A stretch of 64,000 bases of DNA, taken from positions 202,462-266,461 of the forward strand of contig NZ_PPPX01000001.1 in the NCBI RefSeq assembly GCF_002902305.1. Direction: 5' to 3'. Each line of letters opens with the position of its first letter. Position 1 is the first letter of the stretch. Below, piece by piece: positions 1 through 8,449 of the stretch. A model generated the notes under the pieces. It had not been told where the DNA came from. It saw nothing but the letters and a program-made list of their open reading frames with translations, and did not search any database. The translations under genes and the position numbers were made by a program. The DNA is from Staphylococcus argensis (GTDB taxonomy: Bacteria > Bacillota > Bacilli > Staphylococcales > Staphylococcaceae).

Positions 1-1
1 A

Positions 2-799
2 GTCGGTGGTATGCTTGCTGTCTCTGGTGATTCAGGATTTATCGGCGGTATCATTGCTGGTTTCTTAGCGGGTTACTTAACTGAAGGTATCAAGAAACTC
101 TTCAGTCGTATTCCACAAGCGCTTGAAGGTTTGAAACCAACATTGATTTATCCAATCTTATCTGTAACGATTACAGGCTTAGCGTTGATTTATGTGGTAA
201 ACCCGCCAGCAGCTTGGCTCAACCACTTGTTACTTCATGGTTTAAATAGTTTATCTGGTGCTAACGCAATGATTCTCGGTCTCGTCGTCGGCGCAATGAT
301 GGCGATTGACATGGGTGGTCCATTCAATAAAGCAGCGTACGTCTTTGCGACAGCAGCGTTAATCGAAGGAAATACAGCACCAATCACTGCAGCAATGGTC
401 GGCGGTATGGTGCCACCGATTGCACTTGCGACAGCAATGCTCATCTTTCGTAAGAAATTTACGAAAGCACAGCGCGGTTCTATCGTTCCGAACTATGTGA
501 TGGGATTCTCCTTCATCACTGAAGGTGCGATTCCGTTTGCGGCAGCTGACCCGATTCGTGTCATTCCATCAATGATGATTGGTTCAGGTATCGGTGGTGC
601 GATTGCTTTAGGACTCGGTTCAGCAATTCGAGCACCACACGGCGGTATCTTTGTCGTATTTGGTACAGACTTCAGTCACTCACTTCAAACACTCTTAGCT
701 ATTGTTGTCGGTGCGTTAGTCAGCGCGATTATCTACGGTATTATTAAACCGAAACTCTCTGAAGATGAAGTTCAAGCTTCCCAAGCTATGGACGAATAG
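2..799 (+). CDS. fruA: Fructose-specific PTS transporter, IIC part (5' truncated)
   Basis: C-terminal membrane domain of a fructose PTS permease, which imports fructose and phosphorylates it during uptake. The reading frame is open from base 2, so the IIA/IIB domains and first IIC helices lie outside the window; the ATG at 11 is internal. About seven hydrophobic segments are visible. The segments GAMMAIDMGGPFNKAAY and FITEGAIPFAAADP are typical of the IIC-fructose family. The usual staphylococcal neighbour nagA follows after a terminator. Family assignment is firm; substrate is by homology and synteny. Confidence 0.93.
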   Translation, partial: VGGMLAVSGDSGFIGGIIAGFLAGYLTEGIKKLFSRIPQALEGLKPTLIYPILSVTITGLALIYVVNPPAAWLNHLLLHGLNSLSGANAMILGLVVGAMMAIDMGGPFNKAAYVFATAALIEGNTAPITAAMVGGMVPPIALATAMLIFRKKFTKAQRGSIVPNYVMGFSFITEGAIPFAAADPIRVIPSMMIGSGIGGAIALGLGSAIRAPHGGIFVVFGTDFSHSLQTLLAIVVGALVSAIIYGIIKPKLSEDEVQASQAMDE

Positions 800-880
800 T
801 TAACGTAATAAGTGAATTTTTAAAGGCAAATAGATTTTGTAAAATAATAGTAAGTATTGAAAGTAATTGAAGATGTTACG

Positions 881-924
881 AGACCTGCATTGTGCGAAAT
901 AATTGGCGATGCAGGTCTTTTTAA
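881..924 (+). terminator. Rho-independent terminator after fruA
   Basis: A perfect 10-bp stem (AGACCTGCAT at 881-890, ATGCAGGTCT at 909-918) is followed by TTTTT. It separates the fructose operon from nagA. Confidence 0.9.
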
Positions 925-996
925 TTAGAGAGATGCGTCGTCTGCGATGTTATTGTAAAATAAAGTTACTACTCTAAATACAAAGAAGGTCAAATT

Positions 997-2148
997 ATGG
1001 AATATGTCATTACTAACGGCAGAATTTTTACAGAAGAGAAAGTGATCGACCACGGCTACTTAGTAGTCAAAGATGGCAAGATAGCAGAAATTACAGCAGG
1101 AGACTATACAGGTGATCTGAAGACGTATGACGCGCAAGGTCAAGATATCCTACCTGGCTTCATCGACATCCATATTCATGGTGGGTATGGAAAGGATGCC
1201 ATGGACGCTTCAGAAGAAGGCTTACAACATTTAGCCCAGAATCTCTTGAGTGAAGGTACGACAAGTTTCCTAGCGACGACGATGACGCAATCAGATGAGA
1301 ACGTCGAACGTGCACTTCGTACGATTGCTACTTATAAAGATAAACAATCTTCTACAGAAGAAGCAGAAATCTTAGGTGTACATTTGGAAGGGCCATTTAT
1401 TTCCGAACATAAAGTTGGGGCGCAGAATCCAGCCTATGTGCAACGCCCGTCGGTAGAGAAGATTCGCCATTTCCAAGATGTTGCGAATCAATTGATTAAG
1501 ATTATTACGTTCGCCCCTGAAGTGGAAGGTGCACATGAAACGTTAGAAGCATTACATGATGAGATTATCTTCTCAATGGGCCATACAGTAGCGACGTTTG
1601 ATGAGGCGAATGAAGCGGTTGAACACGGTGCGAAACATATTACGCACCTTTATAATGCAGCGACGCCGTTTGAACATCGAAACCCTGGTGTCTTTGGCGC
1701 TGCTTGGACGAATGATCATCTCGCTACAGAAATTATCGTTGACGGTGTGCATTCACATCCAGCAGCTGTAGCGATTGCGTACAAACAGAAAGGTAACGAG
1801 CATTTCTATCTCATCACAGATGCGATGCGTGCAAAAGGTATGCCTGAAGGAGAATACGATTTAGGTGGACAGAATGTTTATGTTAAAGGTTCTGAAGCGC
1901 GCTTAGCGAGTGGTTCGCTTGCTGGAAGTATTCTGCGCATGAATGACGGTTTAGAGAACCTGAAGCAATTTACAGGTGCGCGTCTTGAAGAATTATGGCG
2001 TGTAACGAGTTTGAACCAAGCACGTGCGTTAGGTGTAGATGACTGTAAAGGAAGCCTTGTAGTAGGAAAAGATGCAGATATCGTGATTACAGGTGCGCAT
2101 ACTGAAGTCATCGCGACGATTAAAGGTGGCGAGCTTCACGCATTCTAG
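997..2148 (+). CDS. nagA: N-acetylglucosamine-6-phosphate deacetylase
   Basis: Cytosolic amidohydrolase of 383 aa that removes acetate from GlcNAc-6-P to give glucosamine-6-P, feeding amino-sugar catabolism and cell-wall recycling. Metal and active-site signatures are visible: HxH in IDIHIHGG (His59/His61), the metal-ligand Glu in HLEGPF (129-134), His196 in GHT, His217 in HLYNA and the catalytic Asp275 in ITDAM. Length is normal. The ATG at 997 is preceded by AGAAGG. No partner nagB is adjacent. The gene stands alone between terminators and the mpfA leader. Confidence 0.96.
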   Translation: MEYVITNGRIFTEEKVIDHGYLVVKDGKIAEITAGDYTGDLKTYDAQGQDILPGFIDIHIHGGYGKDAMDASEEGLQHLAQNLLSEGTTSFLATTMTQSDENVERALRTIATYKDKQSSTEEAEILGVHLEGPFISEHKVGAQNPAYVQRPSVEKIRHFQDVANQLIKIITFAPEVEGAHETLEALHDEIIFSMGHTVATFDEANEAVEHGAKHITHLYNAATPFEHRNPGVFGAAWTNDHLATEIIVDGVHSHPAAVAIAYKQKGNEHFYLITDAMRAKGMPEGEYDLGGQNVYVKGSEARLASGSLAGSILRMNDGLENLKQFTGARLEELWRVTSLNQARALGVDDCKGSLVVGKDADIVITGAHTEVIATIKGGELHAF

Positions 2149-2228
2149 TGTAAAAGCCAACTTTTTAATGTGATATACTATTAAATTTGATTAGAAATAT
2201 GCTATTATGGATACAATACGTCTTTTTT

Positions 2229-2257
2229 AGGGAGGTGCTACAATGGGAAGGATTTAA
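2229..2257 (+). promoter_or_regulatory. Leader mini-ORF 1 (MGRI) with strong ribosome binding site
   Basis: A near-perfect Shine-Dalgarno AGGGAGGTG (2229-2237) sits 5 nt before ATG GGA AGG ATT TAA (2243-2257), a four-residue peptide. Such a strong site on a dispensable peptide suggests a regulatory leader for the downstream magnesium exporter gene rather than a protein product. Not tested; inferred from spacing only. Confidence 0.45.
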
Positions 2258-2259
2258 CG

Positions 2260-2349
2260 TTGAATCAATATCATAGTTATACACGTTATCTAGGCTTATG
2301 GAAACCACATTGTGGCACTGATCAATTTGGAGGTGAATCCCTAAATTAG
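2260..2349 (+). CDS. Putative 29-aa upstream ORF in the mpfA leader
   Basis: A TTG-started frame of 29 codons (begins MNQYHSYTRYLGLWKP) starts 2 nt after the first mini-ORF. AAGGA lies 7 nt before its start. It stops at TAG 2347-2349, inside the SD (AGGGGA, 2348-2353) of the next gene, whose TTG start is at 2359. TCCCT (2338-2342) can pair with that SD, so ribosomes reaching the stop would open it. This arrangement fits translational coupling. I do not recognise the peptide, and it may be chance. Confidence 0.35.
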   Translation: MNQYHSYTRYLGLWKPHCGTDQFGGESLN

Positions 2350-2358
2350 GGGAATTAA

Positions 2359-3705
2359 TTGGAAACAACGACCATAATCAGTTTAATTATTTTTATTCTG
2401 TTAATTGCATTAACTACTGTCTTTGTAGGTTCTGAGTTTGCGCTAGTGAAAGTAAGGTCTACACGAATTGAACAATTAGCAGCAGAAGGTAACGGCAGTG
2501 CGAAAGTTGTCCGTAAGATGATTCACAATTTAGATTATTATCTGTCTGCCTGCCAGCTTGGTATTACGGTGACATCTTTAGGATTAGGTTGGCTAGGGGA
2601 ACCGACTTTTAAGAAGCTCCTCAGCCCGCTCTTTAACCTCTTCCCAATGCCTGAACCTGTACAGACGACGTTGGCATTTATCATCGCGTTTATCTTAGTG
2701 ACTTACTTGCATGTTGTATTAGGTGAGCTTGCGCCGAAGTCTATCGCGATTCAACATACAGAGAAACTTGCGCTCGTCTACTCACGCCCACTGTACTATT
2801 TCGGTATGATTATGAAACCACTCATCTGGTTGATGAACGGTTCAGCTCGTTTAATCATTCGAATCATGGGCGTAGACCCAGATGCAGATAATGATGCGAT
2901 GTCAGAAGAAGAAATTAAGATTATCATTAATAATAGTTATAATGGCGGCGAAATCAATCAAACTGAGCTCGCTTATATGCAAAATATCTTCTCATTTGAT
3001 GAACGTCACGCCAAAGATATTATGGTTCCGCGTACTCAAGTGACGACGTTGAACGAACCTTTCAATGTTGAAGAGTTGCTTGAGACGATTAAAGAACACC
3101 AATTTACACGTTATCCAATCACGGAAGATGGCGACAAAGACCATGTGAAAGGCTTTATCAACGTTAAAGAATTTCTTACAGAGTACGCCTCTGGTGAAGC
3201 GATTCGCATTAGTAACTATATTCACGAACTCCCGATGATTTCCGAAACGACACGCATTAGCGACGCGTTAATCCGCATGCAGCGTGAACACGTACATATG
3301 AGTCTGATTATCGACGAGTATGGCGGTACGGCAGGTATCTTAACGATGGAAGATATCCTAGAAGAGATTGTCGGCGAAATTCGAGATGAGTTCGATAACG
3401 ACGAGGTTAACGATATTGTTAAAATTAACGATGACACGTTCCAAATCAACGGACGTGTGCTATTAGATGATATTCAAGATCAATTCGGTATTGAATTCGA
3501 AGATTCAGAGGATATCGACACAATTGGTGGTTGGTTACAAGCACACAATACTAACTTACAACAGAACGATTATGTCGATACGATATTTGATCGTTGGATT
3601 ATTTCAGAAATCGATAATCATCAAATCATTAATGTTATTTTAAAATATGAATACAATGAAACACGTCATACAGATGAAGACGAAGAAGAGGACGATCATC
3701 AATAG
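2359..3705 (+). CDS. mpfA: CorC/MpfA-family magnesium efflux protein (DUF21-CBS-CorC_HlyC)
   Basis: Integral membrane protein of 448 aa. Residues 1-200 form the DUF21 transmembrane domain with about four hydrophobic segments. A paired CBS domain occupies roughly 220-345. The CorC_HlyC domain is at about 360-437, followed by a very acidic tail (DEDEEEDD). In S. aureus the protein at this syntenic position, MpfA, protects against excess magnesium and is thought to export Mg2+. The start is TTG with AGGGGA 5 nt upstream. A leader with two small ORFs precedes it. Confidence 0.88.
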   Translation: METTTIISLIIFILLIALTTVFVGSEFALVKVRSTRIEQLAAEGNGSAKVVRKMIHNLDYYLSACQLGITVTSLGLGWLGEPTFKKLLSPLFNLFPMPEPVQTTLAFIIAFILVTYLHVVLGELAPKSIAIQHTEKLALVYSRPLYYFGMIMKPLIWLMNGSARLIIRIMGVDPDADNDAMSEEEIKIIINNSYNGGEINQTELAYMQNIFSFDERHAKDIMVPRTQVTTLNEPFNVEELLETIKEHQFTRYPITEDGDKDHVKGFINVKEFLTEYASGEAIRISNYIHELPMISETTRISDALIRMQREHVHMSLIIDEYGGTAGILTMEDILEEIVGEIRDEFDNDEVNDIVKINDDTFQINGRVLLDDIQDQFGIEFEDSEDIDTIGGWLQAHNTNLQQNDYVDTIFDRWIISEIDNHQIINVILKYEYNETRHTDEDEEEDDHQ

Positions 3706-3753
3706 AATGGATGATGTCAGCGTCAAAAGTTTGAATCGATGACGTAAGTGAAG

Positions 3754-3791
3754 GCTCGAGTTGGAATTAGCGTTCTGACTCGAGCTTTTTT
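3754..3791 (+). terminator. Terminator after mpfA
   Basis: An 8-bp stem, GCTCGAGT (3754-3761) with ACTCGAGC (3778-3785), is followed by a run of six T. Confidence 0.9.
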
Positions 3792-3868
3792 AGCAGATGG
3801 GTTAAGATTAAATAAAATCGTAAGGTGGATTGCTGAATTAAAATATTCGAAAGAGAAGCCTTTTACCA

Positions 3869-4019
3869 ATGAAAAATCATTTCCAAAGCGACACTGCACT
3901 TACAGCAGAAGAACGAGAAGAACTCGCGAAACTACAACGAGAAAATGAAGAAGCTAGCGTACCAAAAAAGAGTGGAGAAGATGAAAGCGTATGTAGAGAA
4001 TAAGTATTCCAAAAAGTAA
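3869..4019 (+). pseudogene. Degraded transposase-like fragment (IS3/IS150 orfA tail)
   Basis: Two overlapping frames read together look like the leucine-zipper tail of an IS3-family OrfA. The first runs from ATG 3869 (TALTAEEREELAKLQREN, stop at 4001-4003). The other continues with a KRVEKMKAYVENKYSKK-like end (stop at 4017-4019). A frameshift near 3945 joins them. No inverted repeats, OrfB or helix-turn-helix part were found, so it is at most a remnant. Assignment rests on recalled family resemblance and could be wrong. Confidence 0.35.
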
Positions 4020-4146
4020 AGTGATCATCGCTGGCTGTTATCACAACGAAAAACGTCGCCTCCACAGAAAATGCAAAGCACTTTCTTGTCATTCTAAAGA
4101 TGAACATGGCAAAATTAAGTTGAGAATGAAAGTGAGGAGAGAGCGT

Positions 4147-4986
4147 ATGGTACAAGATACTTATTACTTAAACAATGGTTATCCAATGCCAAAGATTGGT
4201 CTCGGTGTTTATAAGATTACTGACGAAGAAATGGAGACGGCAGTAGAGACTGCGATTGAAACAGGTTATCGTGCCTTCGATACAGCGTACTTTTACGGAA
4301 ATGAACAAGCGTTGGGTCGCGCCCTTAAGCAGTCAGGTGTCGATCGCGAAGACCTCTTTATCACATCCAAATTGTGGAATGATTACCAAGGCTATGAGCA
4401 GACGTTAACTTACTTTGAGAAATCATTGGAGAATTTAGGTACGGATTATTTAGATTTGTATCTCATTCACTGGCCGTGTGAAGCGGACGAACTGTTTATT
4501 GAAAGTTACAAAGCGTTAGAGCAACTTTATCATGACGGTAAAATTCGTGCGATTGGTGTATGTAACTTCAAGCCACATCACTTGGAACGTTTAATGGCTG
4601 AAACGGATGTCACGCCAGCTGTAAACCAAATTGAGTGTCATCCATATTTCAATCAACAAGAAACACAAGATTTCTGTGACAAACATGACATTGCGGTAAC
4701 TGCGTGGATGCCATTAATGCGTAATCGCGGCTTGTTAGATCATCCAACTGTTGTGAATATTGCAGAACGCTACGGTAAGACGCCAGCTCAAATCGTGCTT
4801 CGTTGGCACTTAGCGCACAATCGCATTATTATACCGAAATCTAAAACGCCTGAACGTATTCGTGAGAACTTCGATATCCTTGATTTCAACTTAGAACTTA
4901 CTGATATTGCTGAAATTGATAGTTTAGATCAAGGTGCGCGACAAGGTAAAGATCCAGATGAAGTTCGCATCGGTACGTTGAAATAA
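4147..4986 (+). CDS. Aldo/keto reductase (AKR5-like)
   Basis: Cytosolic NADPH-dependent oxidoreductase of 279 aa with the TIM-barrel AKR signatures. The catalytic tetrad is visible: Asp45 (FDTAYFYGNE), Tyr50, Lys75 (ITSKLW) and His108 (LIHWP). The cofactor motif IIPKSKTPERIREN is near the C-terminus. An upstream in-frame extension exists, but AGGAGA lies 6 nt before ATG 4147, where the AKR fold begins. Substrate cannot be told; relatives reduce methylglyoxal or 2,5-diketogluconate. It lies between mpfA and csbB as in S. aureus. Confidence 0.92.
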   Translation: MVQDTYYLNNGYPMPKIGLGVYKITDEEMETAVETAIETGYRAFDTAYFYGNEQALGRALKQSGVDREDLFITSKLWNDYQGYEQTLTYFEKSLENLGTDYLDLYLIHWPCEADELFIESYKALEQLYHDGKIRAIGVCNFKPHHLERLMAETDVTPAVNQIECHPYFNQQETQDFCDKHDIAVTAWMPLMRNRGLLDHPTVVNIAERYGKTPAQIVLRWHLAHNRIIIPKSKTPERIRENFDILDFNLELTDIAEIDSLDQGARQGKDPDEVRIGTLK

Positions 4987-5011
4987 GAATTTAATAGAGT
5001 TTAAAGCAAAT

Positions 5012-5057
5012 AATTCCACCAAATAGGTTTATTAGACCTGTTTTGGTGGAATTTTTG
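5012..5057 (+). terminator. Terminator after the aldo/keto reductase
   Basis: A 10-bp stem, AATTCCACCA (5012-5021) with TGGTGGAATT (5044-5053), ends in a T run. The rest of the 314-base gap to csbB holds only AT-rich sequence and a widely spaced imperfect inverted repeat (CGTGGTTA near 5190, TTAACCACG at 5273-5281) of unknown meaning. Confidence 0.88.
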
Positions 5058-5300
5058 TAGCACTTGTACTGTTTATGTAGATGATAGCTTTTCATCATTA
5101 AACTCATAACCTAAACAAAGTATATTGTTTATTAACAAGTTTTTCTTTTAAAATCAGTTGATTTCTGCAATAATTAAATCGGTATGTAACGTGGTTATTA
5201 ACTCAACTTTAAGTTTTTGTAAAACTGTGACTTTTGAGTCGTCAATGAAATTCTAAACTTGATAAAGTAATGTTAACCACGGGTGAAAGGTGTTAAATAG

Positions 5301-6347
5301 ATGAAAGTAAGAGTCATTGTACCTTGTTATAACGAGGGTGAAGTTATATTAAAAACCTATGAAAAGCTGACAGAAATATTAGAAGCAGATAGTCTGCGCC
5401 AGCATTACGATTATGACTTACTTTTTATAGATGATGGAAGTAAAGATAGTACGATGAGCTATATCCAAGAGACAGCGACTACAGATGCACACGTGAAATT
5501 TATTTCGTTTAGTCGCAACTTCGGTAAGGAATCAGCGATGATTGCAGGTTATCAGCACAGTACAGATTGTGATGCAGTTGTCATGATCGATGCGGATTTA
5601 CAGCATCCTCCTCATTTGATACCGAAGATGATTCAAGGTTATATGGACGGCTATGATCAGGTGATAGCGAAACGTAATCGTTGTGGAGAGAACAAATCGC
5701 GTAAGTGGCTCACGAAATTGTATTATAGAATGATTAACCGTTTCGTGGAAGATATTCGTCTTGAGGACGGTGTCGGTGATTTCCGTTTGTTGAGTCAACG
5801 CGCAGTAATTTCGCTAACACAACTGGACGAGACGAATCGTTTCTCTAAAGGACTCTACGCATGGATTGGCTACCATACTCAAGTGTTTACGTACGAGAAT
5901 GTTGAACGCGAAGATGGTGAGTCGAAATGGTCCTTTAGTAAATTATTAAATTATGGCATTGACGGTTTGATTTCCTTTAACAATAAACCGTTACGCGCCA
6001 TGATATATCTCGGTCTCATCGTCTTCGGTTTAAGTTTGCTGTATATCATTTATATCTTAATTAGTATTATGGTTCACGGCATAGAAACGCCGGGTTATTT
6101 CTCAACAATCGCGGCAATATTACTCATTGGCGGCATTCAACTCATCTCCATCGGTATTGTAGGTGAATATATCGGACGAATTTACTATGAGGTGAAGAAG
6201 CGGCCGAAGTACATCGTACAGGCTTCCAATTTAAATGAGCCGCACTCTGAGGATTTGCAGGCGCAAGCGGTGCAAGAGATGTTGAATGGTAAAAGTCATA
6301 CTCAGGAAAAGACGACACATGAGAAGAAAGAGAATTCTCATGTGTAA
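5301..6347 (+). CDS. csbB: Membrane-anchored GT2 glycosyltransferase, CsbB/GtrB-like
   Basis: 348 aa. An N-terminal family 2 glycosyltransferase domain (about 1-220) carries VPCYNEGE, the FIDDGSKDST loop and the DADLQHPP metal-binding DxD region. Two transmembrane helices follow (about 230-255 and 268-295), then a charged tail. Proteins of this type load a sugar onto undecaprenyl phosphate on the inner membrane face for transfer to wall polymers; S. aureus and B. subtilis CsbB work with a YfhO-type enzyme, which is not in this window. ATG is preceded by GAAAGG. No sigma-B promoter was evident. Confidence 0.88.
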   Translation: MKVRVIVPCYNEGEVILKTYEKLTEILEADSLRQHYDYDLLFIDDGSKDSTMSYIQETATTDAHVKFISFSRNFGKESAMIAGYQHSTDCDAVVMIDADLQHPPHLIPKMIQGYMDGYDQVIAKRNRCGENKSRKWLTKLYYRMINRFVEDIRLEDGVGDFRLLSQRAVISLTQLDETNRFSKGLYAWIGYHTQVFTYENVEREDGESKWSFSKLLNYGIDGLISFNNKPLRAMIYLGLIVFGLSLLYIIYILISIMVHGIETPGYFSTIAAILLIGGIQLISIGIVGEYIGRIYYEVKKRPKYIVQASNLNEPHSEDLQAQAVQEMLNGKSHTQEKTTHEKKENSHV

Positions 6348-6360
6348 TACAGAATAAAAG

Positions 6361-6403
6361 GGCGCCCCTCTCATACTGTTAATTTGCAGCAGAGAGGGGC
6401 GCC
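6361..6403. terminator. Strong bidirectional hairpin between csbB and the glsB-like gene
   Basis: A 12-bp GC-rich perfect stem: GGCGCCCCTCTC (6361-6372) with GAGAGGGGCGCC (6392-6403). The T-rich tail is on the minus strand (CTTTTATT), so it best terminates the leftward glsB-like transcript, but it can also stop csbB. Confidence 0.85.
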
Positions 6404-6547
6404 TTCGTACATAAAAAAGGACTAGAACACTATGTATAGCCCTCTAGCCCTCATCCCCTTGAAGTTAACATTTTATTAGTTGATCACGACATAAAGTCAT
6501 CATCATTGTCCCAAAAAATGGTAACAACAAGGGTTGATTATCGATTG

Positions 6548-6820
6548 TTATTTTTTACCGCGTAATTTACCAACGATAAATGAAACAATTAATACTAATA
6601 CGATAGTACCAATTAACGCTGGAATAATGTGGACACCACCTGGATGTGGTCCGAAGTTTTTAGCGCCAAATAAACCAAAGATCCATTGACCTAAGAATGA
6701 ACCTACAATACCAGCGATGATATTACCAATGATACCACCAGGGATATCTTTACCTACGATAAGACCTGCTAGCCAACCGATAATACCACCAACAATTAAC
6801 ATAACAATGAAACTTAACAT
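6548..6820 (-). CDS. GlsB/YeaQ/YmgE family small membrane protein
   Basis: 90-aa membrane protein with three glycine-rich hydrophobic segments (GGIIGWLAGLIVG, GGIIGNIIAGIVGSFLGQWIFG and a C-terminal helix) ending in a basic tail. The family (transglycosylase-associated or GlsB-like proteins) is common in stress regulons, but its molecular role is not settled. AAAGGAGGT precedes the ATG. A near-consensus sigma-B promoter lies 39 bp upstream, overlapping the stop of the preceding co-oriented gene. Confidence 0.9.
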   Translation of the reverse strand: MLSFIVMLIVGGIIGWLAGLIVGKDIPGGIIGNIIAGIVGSFLGQWIFGLFGAKNFGPHPGGVHIIPALIGTIVLVLIVSFIVGKLRGKK

Positions 6821-6858
6821 AATTCGTTACCTCCTTTTCTACGTTGTGCTGGTACATT

Positions 6859-6884
6859 ATACCCATAAAGTTTTGGGATTAATC
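6859..6884 (-). promoter_or_regulatory. Sigma-B promoter for the glsB-like gene
   Basis: On the minus strand GATTAA (complement of 6879-6884) and GGGTAT (complement of 6859-6864) are separated by 14 nt. Consensus for staphylococcal sigma B is about GTTTAA-N12-15-GGGTAT, so only one -35 base differs. Position and family of the downstream gene agree with general stress control. Confidence 0.72.
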
Positions 6885-7475
6885 ATTTTTAGAAAAAAAT
6901 AATTTCGACCATACAATAAATACGCAGAATAATAAGTTGATAATGAGTAGCACATACCAGAAAGGAGTTAAGATGGTCATCACCGCAAAGGAGAGAACCA
7001 TGATGATTTCGCCTACAGTCATTGGATAGGAAAGTTGATGAATCGGTTTCACTTTCTTGCGCTCTGAATATTGAAATGTACTTACGAAGAGAACAATCCC
7101 GCCGATAAGAAAGACAGCAGGTGCTAAGTAAGGTAACGACATGTAATATGACGCTTCACTCATCTTATAAATAAGGAGCGTGGATAAGCTCATGACGAAC
7201 GCGAAGATAATCGCAATGAAGCGTTGTGTATGTATGAGCGCATGGCCATTCTTTCTATCAACATAGAATTGAAGTATAGCCCATATCAACAGCATAGCCA
7301 CTGTCGTTATAGTGATAAAGTTGTATTTATTTATAAATAATAAATTGATTAAGCCAGTCACAGCCATCGAAATAATAATCGTATTGAAATTTAATTTCTT
7401 GTAGTGTTGTCTATATAAATCAGCAAATACGATGATGAACACTGCAACTATGTCGACTATGATTGGTATCAGCAT
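6879..7475 (-). CDS. Hypothetical multi-pass membrane protein
   Basis: 198 aa with about six hydrophobic helices and short basic loops (YRQHYKK, RKNGHA, SERKKVKP). It resembles CcdC-like or other small integral membrane proteins in layout, but I do not recognise a family with confidence. AGGAGA lies 5 nt before the ATG. It is co-oriented with the glsB-like gene 58 bp downstream. These two genes occupy the interval where S. aureus has the sae locus. Confidence 0.8.
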   Translation of the reverse strand: MLIPIIVDIVAVFIIVFADLYRQHYKKLNFNTIIISMAVTGLINLLFINKYNFITITTVAMLLIWAILQFYVDRKNGHALIHTQRFIAIIFAFVMSLSTLLIYKMSEASYYMSLPYLAPAVFLIGGIVLFVSTFQYSERKKVKPIHQLSYPMTVGEIIMVLSFAVMTILTPFWYVLLIINLLFCVFIVWSKLFFSKND

Positions 7476-7586
7476 GGTGTTCTCCTATCTTTAAGACTTT
7501 ATTGCAACATTATATCAATTAACGTCGCTTTAAGCATTTGAAAACGTCTAAAGCTATATTAAGTATCGTATCGTTATTCTAACATG

Positions 7587-7632
7587 AAAGGAGTGAGACG
7601 GTAGCTGTATTGCTAACACGTCTCACTTCCTA
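7587..7632 (-). terminator. Hairpin between queE and the membrane protein gene
   Basis: GGAGTGAGACG (7590-7600) pairs with CGTCTCACTTCC (7619-7630), with one bulge. An inner GTAGC/GCTAAC pairing extends it. The minus-strand tail is only CCTTTC, so termination of the queCDE transcript is plausible but not certain. Confidence 0.5.
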
Positions 7633-7732
7633 TCGGTTAACGAAGCGTATGCTTTTTAATATTGGCTTGAATGAACAGATCAAATTTCCGCCCCTATCTT
7701 TATCATTTACATAAAGTCCAAGGGTAAAAGTC

Positions 7733-8449
7733 TTACACACCTTTCGTATTACTCCATAGCAGCGTGTGGAGTTGAGGCAAGACATATACATCATTCATCT
7801 CGCTACTCTTCATCACGCGATCGACGAGATGTTCATATAGCGAAAGCAGCTTCTCAGTATGATTGTCCACGTGTTCACCTTCAAGATAAGGGTTACCCAC
7901 TTGGAGGTAGAATGGGATAGATGGGTAACGATGGTGAATCATCTTCGCAAAGTCGAAATCAGCTTCTTCAAAGATAACGACTTTCAAGTTGAGTGTGTCG
8001 TGTACACATTGCTCGATGACCTCATCCAGTAGTGGAAGATTCGGCTTCATCATTGAACTTGGCGGTTTCGGACTAATCGTTAAGTCATCGATTTGACGCA
8101 TCCATGGTTGATACTTACTGCCTTGCGTTTCGAGTGCAGTGTAAATGCCTTTCTCTTGAAAGAGGTCGACGAGATCTTGAATCGCTTTGATCAATGCTGG
8201 GTTACCGCCACTAATCGTGACGTGATTGAAGTAATCGCCACCGACTTCCTTTAACTCCTCATAGACTTCTTCAGCTGTCATCATGCGAATTTCATCTTTC
8301 GCACTGCCATCCCAAGTGAAACTAGAGTCACACCAGTCACAGCGATAGTCACACCCGGCAGTACGGACGAACATCGTCTTACGTCCAATGACTTTACCTT
8401 CACCTTGAATCGTAGGACCGAATATTTCTAATACTGGAATCTTAGCCAT
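7733..8449 (-). CDS. queE: 7-carboxy-7-deazaguanine synthase
   Basis: Radical SAM enzyme of 238 aa that contracts 6-carboxytetrahydropterin to 7-carboxy-7-deazaguanine in queuosine precursor synthesis. The cluster motif CDYRCDWC (Cys33, Cys37, Cys40) and the SGGNPAL segment are visible. A longer TTG-started frame exists, but AAGGAG lies 7 nt before ATG 8449, giving the expected MAKIPVLEIFGPTIQGEG start. It overlaps the end of queD by 8 bp and is the last gene of the queC-queD-queE operon. Confidence 0.95.
   Translation of the reverse strand: MAKIPVLEIFGPTIQGEGKVIGRKTMFVRTAGCDYRCDWCDSSFTWDGSAKDEIRMMTAEEVYEELKEVGGDYFNHVTISGGNPALIKAIQDLVDLFQEKGIYTALETQGSKYQPWMRQIDDLTISPKPPSSMMKPNLPLLDEVIEQCVHDTLNLKVVIFEEADFDFAKMIHHRYPSIPFYLQVGNPYLEGEHVDNHTEKLLSLYEHLVDRVMKSSEMNDVYVLPQLHTLLWSNTKGV

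Noticed and set aside
2221..2358. M-box or yybP-ykoY riboswitch before mpfA
   Set aside because: None of the conserved core segments of either riboswitch could be found; the leader is better explained by small ORFs.
2165..2368. 67-codon minus-strand frame over the mpfA leader
   Set aside because: Opposite strand to a leader with strong ribosome sites, no SD of its own, low-information composition.
3748..3948. 66-codon plus-strand frame after mpfA
   Set aside because: It starts within the mpfA terminator and crosses the degraded transposase-like fragment; no ribosome site.
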